Part shown: piece after piece, positions 5,664-9,424 of the stretch
How positions within the stretch are numbered: position 1 is the stretch's first letter
How the letters are laid out: every line of letters begins with the position of its first letter
NCBI GenBank assembly: GCA_031549325.1
Contig: JAVBQA010000067.1
Location: 1-9,424, forward strand
DNA length: 9,424 nt
Direction: 5' to 3'
From: JAJDGF01 sp031549325
GTDB lineage: Bacteria > Bacillota > Clostridia > Christensenellales > Aristaeellaceae
Translations under genes and position numbers: made by a program
The notes under the pieces: model-generated
What the model was told of the DNA's origin: nothing
The model's input: the letters and a program-made list of their open reading frames with translations, nothing else
Database searches by the model: none

Positions 5664-6911
5664 ATGGGTGAACTCAAAGGCGCATGCATCATCGGCCAGT
5701 CGGGCGGCCCGACGTCCGTCATCAACGCCAGCGCGTACGGCGCGATCCGCACCGCGCTGGATACCCCGCAGATCACGAAAGTGCTGGGCGCGCTGAACGG
5801 CATCAGGGGCGTGCTGGACGACAACCTGATCGATATGGCCATGGAAGACGCGGACGAGCTCGCGCTGATGAAGCACACGCCGTCCTCCGCGCTCGGCTCC
5901 TGCCGTTACAAGCTGAAGGACCCCGATGTTGACGACACCGATTACAAGCGCATCCTCGAGATCTTCAAGAAGTACGACGTGCGCTACTTCTTCTACAACG
6001 GCGGCAACGACAGCATGGACACCTGCAACAAGATCTCAAAGTTCATGCTAAAGAACGGGTACGAGTGCCGCGTGATGGGCATCCCCAAGACCATCGACAA
6101 CGACCTGGCCGGCACCGACCACTGCCCGGGCTTTGCCTCCGCCGCCAAGTACATCGCCACGTCTGTCATGGAGGTGTACCACGACGCGCGGGTGTACGAC
6201 ACCGGCATGATCACCATCATTGAGTGCATGGGCCGCAACGCGGGCTGGCTGACCGCCGCCTCCGCCCTGGCCGCCCATAAGGGCAACGGCCCGGACCTGA
6301 TCTATCTGCCCGAGCTGCCCTTTGACATGGATGCGTTCATGGCTTCCGTGAAGGCGGTTTACAACAAGCAGAAGAAGTGCATCGTGTGCGTGTCCGAGGG
6401 CATCAAGGACAAGGACGGCGTTTACATCAGCGAGTACGCAAACAAGAACATGGCCAAGGACGGCTTTGGCCACGCCCAGTTGGGCGGCCTCGCGGCGTAT
6501 CTCGCCAACGAGGTCAAAAACCAGACCGGCGCGAAGGTGCGCGGCATCGAGCTGAGCCTGCTGCAGCGCTGCGCCGCCCACGCCGCCTCCAAGACCGACA
6601 TCGAGGAGAGCTTCGCCGCGGGCAAGGCCGCCGTGGAGAATGCCGTTTTGGGCATGACCGACAAGATGGTGGGCTTTGAGCGCGTGACGGAGAACGGCAA
6701 GTACAAGATGCAGATCAAGCTGTTCGAGCTGTCCGAAGTCGCCAACACCGAAAAGACCGTGCCGCGCGACTGGATCAACGAAGAGGGCAACGGCATCCTC
6801 CCGCCCTTCATCGACTATGCGCTGCCGCTGATCCAGGGCCACACCGACCTCACCATCGAGGACGGGCTGCCCAAGTTTGTGAAGCTCAAGAAGGTCAAGG
6901 CGACGGTGTAA
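5664..6911 (+). CDS. pfp: Pyrophosphate-type 6-phosphofructokinase (PFP)
   Basis: A 415-aa phosphofructokinase that makes fructose-1,6-bisphosphate from fructose-6-phosphate, most likely with pyrophosphate as phosphate donor, which would make the step reversible and spare ATP. Motifs: phosphate-binding GQSGGPTSVIN at 11-21, YNGGNDS at 111-117, the catalytic PKTIDND at 141-147 with Asp145 as base, MGRNAGW at 189-195 for sugar phosphate, and SEGI at 244-247. The lysine in PKTIDND and the aspartate at the second variable position of GGND indicate the PPi type rather than ATP enzymes, which have GGDGS. The first variable position is Asn rather than Asp, which I recall from other clostridial members. 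It is longer than bacterial ATP-PFKs of about 320 aa. It has its own promoter, divergent from fba, and is followed by a structured intergenic region. Confidence 0.93.
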   Translation: MGELKGACIIGQSGGPTSVINASAYGAIRTALDTPQITKVLGALNGIRGVLDDNLIDMAMEDADELALMKHTPSSALGSCRYKLKDPDVDDTDYKRILEIFKKYDVRYFFYNGGNDSMDTCNKISKFMLKNGYECRVMGIPKTIDNDLAGTDHCPGFASAAKYIATSVMEVYHDARVYDTGMITIIECMGRNAGWLTAASALAAHKGNGPDLIYLPELPFDMDAFMASVKAVYNKQKKCIVCVSEGIKDKDGVYISEYANKNMAKDGFGHAQLGGLAAYLANEVKNQTGAKVRGIELSLLQRCAAHAASKTDIEESFAAGKAAVENAVLGMTDKMVGFERVTENGKYKMQIKLFELSEVANTEKTVPRDWINEEGNGILPPFIDYALPLIQGHTDLTIEDGLPKFVKLKKVKATV

Positions 6912-6924
6912 GAGGGGAACGCTC

Positions 6925-6969
6925 GGGGCGCTGCCCCTAAGACCCGCTCAAGGGACAAGTCCCTTGAGC
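6925..6969. repeat. Two adjacent short hairpins after pfp
   Basis: GGGGC and GCCCC (6925-6937) form a 5-bp stem with a 3-nt loop. Nine bases later, GCTCAAGGGA (6946-6955) and TCCCTTGAGC (6960-6969) form a perfect 10-bp stem with loop CAAG. No U tract follows on the plus strand, so these are not typical terminators. Their form resembles a mobile-like palindromic intergenic element; a search of the genome for further copies would decide this. Confidence 0.55.
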
Positions 6970-6997
6970 ATCCCGTCTGGTGTATAGATTGTGCTGA

Positions 6998-7056
6998 CGC
7001 ACCCATGCGAGGGTTGGACAGAAGTCCAGCCGGGGCATGGGTGCGCCGTTGTTTCA
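6998..7056 (+). terminator. Long two-part hairpin, probable terminator for pfp
   Basis: An outer perfect 11-bp stem (6998-7008 with 7035-7045) encloses a 3x3 internal loop and an inner 8-bp stem (7012-7019 with 7024-7031, one G-U pair), capped by AGAA. It is followed on the plus strand by CCGTTGTTTC, a modest U-rich tail. It lies 86 nt after the pfp stop, between pfp and a convergent small gene. Termination is plausible but the tail is imperfect; a structured small RNA or palindromic repeat is an alternative. Confidence 0.5.
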
Positions 7057-7061
7057 AGGGG

Positions 7062-7283
7062 CTACTCCAGGCTGAATTCGATGTCCTCATCTTCCGTGAC
7101 GAGGCGTTGGTCATCCTCGGTATAGCGCCTGGCAGCCAGCTTAACGTGCGTGACTTCGCCCCCGATTGCCAACGGTGAGATGCTGCCGCTCGGCCCGATC
7201 GACACATTGGTGTCGTCGCCATTCATAAACAGCGCGTCGCCGTGCTCGCGCATCAGCCGCTCGATCTTCGCCGCGTCGCCCAT
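7062..7283 (-). CDS. Acidic 73-aa protein of unknown function
   Basis: A small open frame on the minus strand starting at ATG 7283, preceded by AAGGGGTGAGGG: GAGGG ends 4 nt and AAGGGG 10 nt before the start. I do not recognise the protein. It is strongly acidic, with 16 Asp/Glu against 7 Lys/Arg, and ends in an acidic tail (TEDEDIEFSLE). There is no signal peptide or membrane segment; a central Gly/Ser-rich stretch (about 29-42) is followed by a possible beta strand (EVTHVKLAARRY). It is divergent from rnr and convergent with pfp, and no other plausible gene overlaps it. The ribosome binding site and the lack of competing genes support it as real. Confidence 0.6.
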   Translation of the reverse strand: MGDAAKIERLMREHGDALFMNGDDTNVSIGPSGSISPLAIGGEVTHVKLAARRYTEDDQRLVTEDEDIEFSLE

Positions 7284-7376
7284 TCGTCCCTCACCCCTTC
7301 ATCAGGTTAGACGCGTTTATTCGCCATTTCTGACAGCCGAGCGAAAAAAACTTCAAGCGGTTGTTCTGGGTTTTCG

Positions 7377-7407
7377 TGGTATACTAGAGATCAGACGACA
7401 AAGGAGG
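7377..7407 (+). promoter_or_regulatory. Extended -10 promoter and ribosome binding site of rnr
   Basis: TGGTATACT at 7377-7385 is an extended -10 element (TGn plus TATACT), which can work without a good -35 box; none is evident upstream. AAAGGAGGG ends at 7407-7408, about 7 nt before the ATG. The leader would be very short, about 22 nt. Confidence 0.55.
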
Positions 7408-7414
7408 GCGAACC

Positions 7415-9424
7415 ATGGACGCCATCATCAAGATATTGGAATCGGCCGGCAAGGCGCTGGAGGATTACGAAATCGCGGACGCGCTGCGGCTGCCCATGGA
7501 GGATGTGCAGCGGGCGCTGGACGAGCTGATCCGCGCCGCCCGCCTGGCAAAGACGAAGAAGGGACGCTACGCGCGGCCCGAGGACATGGGGCTGATAGGG
7601 GCGCGCACGCTGGTGCTGCGCAGCGGGTCGCTGGCCGCGCGGCCGCTTTGCGGCGGCGACTCGCTGATCATCGAGGAGTTTTCGGAACATCCCCTGCAGG
7701 ACGATCTGATTCTGGTTCGGCCGGAGCAGCGCCACGGAGACGGCATGGGGCGCTGCGCGCTGGTTTCGGTTGTGAGGCGCGCGCATGAGACGTTCATGGC
7801 CGTGCTGTCGGTGGGGCGGTTCGGTGTCTCGGCGCGGCCGGTGGATCCGCGGCTGCCGGCTGACATACGGCTGGAGGGCGGGGCGCGAGACGCGGCGGAT
7901 GGCGACATGGTTTTGCTGAAAGTCACGAAGTGGCCCGGACGGGAGTCTGCCCTGTACGCCGTGATCCAGCGCGTGCTGGGCGATGCGGACGACATCCGCG
8001 TGCAGCTGCGCGCCATTGCCGCCGGGCACAATCTGCGCGAGGAATTTCCGGGGGATGTGCTGGCGCAGGCCGAGGCCGTGCCGCAGGAGGTCGCCGAGGC
8101 CGACCGGATCGGGCGGATGGATCTGCGGAATCTCACGCTGTTCACCATTGACGGCGCTGACGCGCAGGACTTTGACGACGCCGTGTCGCTGGAGATGATC
8201 CCTGGCGGCCACAAGCTGGGGGTGCACATCGCGGACGTGTCGAGCTATGTGCGCGAGGGCACGCCCATCGACCGCGAAGCGCTTGCGCGCGGCACGTCCG
8301 TGTATCTGCCCGGGCTGACGCTGCCCATGCTGCCCGAGGCGCTCAGCAACCGCATGTGCTCGCTGATGCCCGATGTGGACCGGCTGGCCATGAGCCTCAC
8401 GATGCGGCTGGACGCCGAGGGCAAGCTGGTCGACCACGAGCTGACGCCCTCGGTGATCCACTCGCGCGCGCGGCTGACCTACGAGCAGGTGAACCGCATG
8501 CTGGAGGGCGAGCCAAGCGATGTGCCCGAGGCGCTGCACGGCACGCTGAAGCAAATGGCCCAGCTGGCGGGCATCCTTAGGACGCGGCGGCAGGCCCGGG
8601 GCAGCATCGATTTCGACATGCCCGAGCCGCGCTTCACGCTGGACGCGGAGGGCATGCCCATCGACGTGCAGGCGCGCGAGCGCGGCGAGGCCGAGCGGCT
8701 GATCGAGGATTTCATGCTGCTGGCAAACGAGACCGTGGCGGCGCTGGCCCACGACACCCAGCTGCCGCTGCTGTATCGCGTGCACGACCAGCCCGACCCC
8801 ACGCGCGTAAGGTCGCTGGAGACCTTCCTTGGGAACCTGGGCGTGAAGGCGCGCTTTGGAACCGAGCCCAGGCCCGGCAAGTTTCAAAAGGTGCTTGAAG
8901 ACACCAAGGACATGCCCGAGGCCGGGATGATTCGCCAGGTGATGCTCAAATCACTGCGGCGCGCGCAGTATGCCCCCGACCCGCTGGGCCACTTCGGGCT
9001 GGCGCTTCGGGACTACTGCCACTTCACCTCCCCCATCCGGCGCTATCCGGATTTGATCGTGCACCGCATGCTCAAACTGCTGCTGGCCGGCGGCGGTTCC
9101 TACGCAGCCTTGGAGGCGCGCATGCCCGAGCTGGCCAAGCAGTGCTCGGCGTGCGAGCAGAGCGCGGCGCTGGCCGAGCGCGACGCCGACGACTTGCTCA
9201 AGGCGCACTACATGGCCTCGCGCATCGGCGAGGACTACCCGGGCATCGTGACCGGCGTGACCGGCTGGGGGTTCTACGTCACGCTGGAAAACACCGTGGA
9301 AGGGCTGGTGCCCATCCGCACGCTCAGCGGCGACTACCGCTTCGACCCCGAGCACTACCTGCTGCTGGGACCGGGCAAGCACATGATCCGGCTGGGCGAC
9401 GCCGTGCGCGTGCGCGTGGAGGCC
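7415..9424 (+). CDS. rnr: Ribonuclease R (3'-5' exoribonuclease), open at window edge
   Basis: An uninterrupted reading frame of 670 codons from ATG 7415 to the window edge, so the C-terminus is missing. RNase R degrades structured RNA 3' to 5' and takes part in mRNA turnover, rRNA quality control and trans-translation decay. Regions in order: an N-terminal winged-helix-like segment (about 1-60), cold-shock/OB-like domains (about 60-225), the RNB catalytic domain starting near 240, and the S1 domain from about 606. In TIDGADAQDFDDAVS the acidic residues Asp246, Asp252, Asp254 and Asp255 have the same spacing as the RNase II metal ligands. HFTSPIRRYPDLIVHR at 536-551 is the conserved RNB C-terminal block. 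The S1 start reads GIVTGVTGWGFYVTLENTVEGLV. SmpB, its common partner in gram-positives, may follow outside the window. The antisense open frame over this gene is a GC-rich shadow. Confidence 0.96.
   Translation, partial: MDAIIKILESAGKALEDYEIADALRLPMEDVQRALDELIRAARLAKTKKGRYARPEDMGLIGARTLVLRSGSLAARPLCGGDSLIIEEFSEHPLQDDLILVRPEQRHGDGMGRCALVSVVRRAHETFMAVLSVGRFGVSARPVDPRLPADIRLEGGARDAADGDMVLLKVTKWPGRESALYAVIQRVLGDADDIRVQLRAIAAGHNLREEFPGDVLAQAEAVPQEVAEADRIGRMDLRNLTLFTIDGADAQDFDDAVSLEMIPGGHKLGVHIADVSSYVREGTPIDREALARGTSVYLPGLTLPMLPEALSNRMCSLMPDVDRLAMSLTMRLDAEGKLVDHELTPSVIHSRARLTYEQVNRMLEGEPSDVPEALHGTLKQMAQLAGILRTRRQARGSIDFDMPEPRFTLDAEGMPIDVQARERGEAERLIEDFMLLANETVAALAHDTQLPLLYRVHDQPDPTRVRSLETFLGNLGVKARFGTEPRPGKFQKVLEDTKDMPEAGMIRQVMLKSLRRAQYAPDPLGHFGLALRDYCHFTSPIRRYPDLIVHRMLKLLLAGGGSYAALEARMPELAKQCSACEQSAALAERDADDLLKAHYMASRIGEDYPGIVTGVTGWGFYVTLENTVEGLVPIRTLSGDYRFDPEHYLLLGPGKHMIRLGDAVRVRVEA

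Noticed and set aside
6048..6842. A 264-codon open frame on the minus strand opposite pfp
   Set aside because: It is a complement artefact of a well-supported phosphofructokinase, with no domain or ribosome binding site.
7391..8887. A 498-codon open frame on the minus strand opposite rnr
   Set aside because: It lies over a clear RNase R with intact motifs. Its His/Arg/Gly/Ala-rich composition is typical of the antisense of GC-rich genes, and it has no recognisable domain.
1..9424. CRISPR arrays, insertion sequences, tRNA or rRNA genes, and toxin-antitoxin or defence modules
   Set aside because: No regularly spaced repeats, transposase motifs, cloverleaf-like sequence or defence-type domains were seen on either strand.

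Overview
The window is GC-rich, densely coding bacterial DNA. Strong AGGAGG-type ribosome binding sites and gram-positive protein families (VanW-like, SpoIIQ-like M23, PPi-type phosphofructokinase next to class II aldolase) suggest a high-GC member of the Clostridia, perhaps a gut Christensenellales- or Oscillospirales-like lineage. That placement is an inference from gene content, not a measured result.

Layout. (1) 1-1119, minus strand: a MoxR AAA+ ATPase overlapping by ATGA the start of a membrane protein cut by the window edge, probably DUF58. (2) 1120-1285: a divergent promoter region. (3) 1286-3550, plus strand: a biotin ligase without the HTH domain (BirA-type), holo-ACP synthase (AcpS) and a secreted protein made of two VanW-like repeats, closed by a clear terminator. 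(4) 3676-4356, plus strand: a membrane-anchored M23 peptidase resembling clostridial SpoIIQ, followed by a perfect 16-bp hairpin that could serve both strands. (5) 4532-6911: class II fructose-bisphosphate aldolase (minus) and a pyrophosphate-type phosphofructokinase (plus), divergently transcribed from a 178-bp region with two well-spaced sigma-A-type promoters and symmetric operator-like elements. (6) 6912-7061: a gene-free stretch with three consecutive hairpins. (7) 7062-7283, minus strand: an acidic 73-aa protein of unknown function. (8) 7415 to the right edge: RNase R, open at the edge inside its S1 domain.

How the genes fit together. BirA and AcpS both attach prosthetic groups needed for fatty-acid synthesis (biotin on acetyl-CoA carboxylase carrier protein, phosphopantetheine on acyl carrier protein), so their pairing makes sense. 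PFP makes fructose-1,6-bisphosphate and the aldolase splits it; sharing one control region implies coordinated glycolytic control. The VanW-like and M23 proteins are cell-envelope functions.

I see no mobile element, CRISPR array, rRNA, tRNA or defence system. The most unusual items are the tandem VanW-like protein, whose signature cysteine is alanine in both copies, the operator-like symmetry between fba and pfp, and the structured intergenic region after pfp. No wholly new system is evident.
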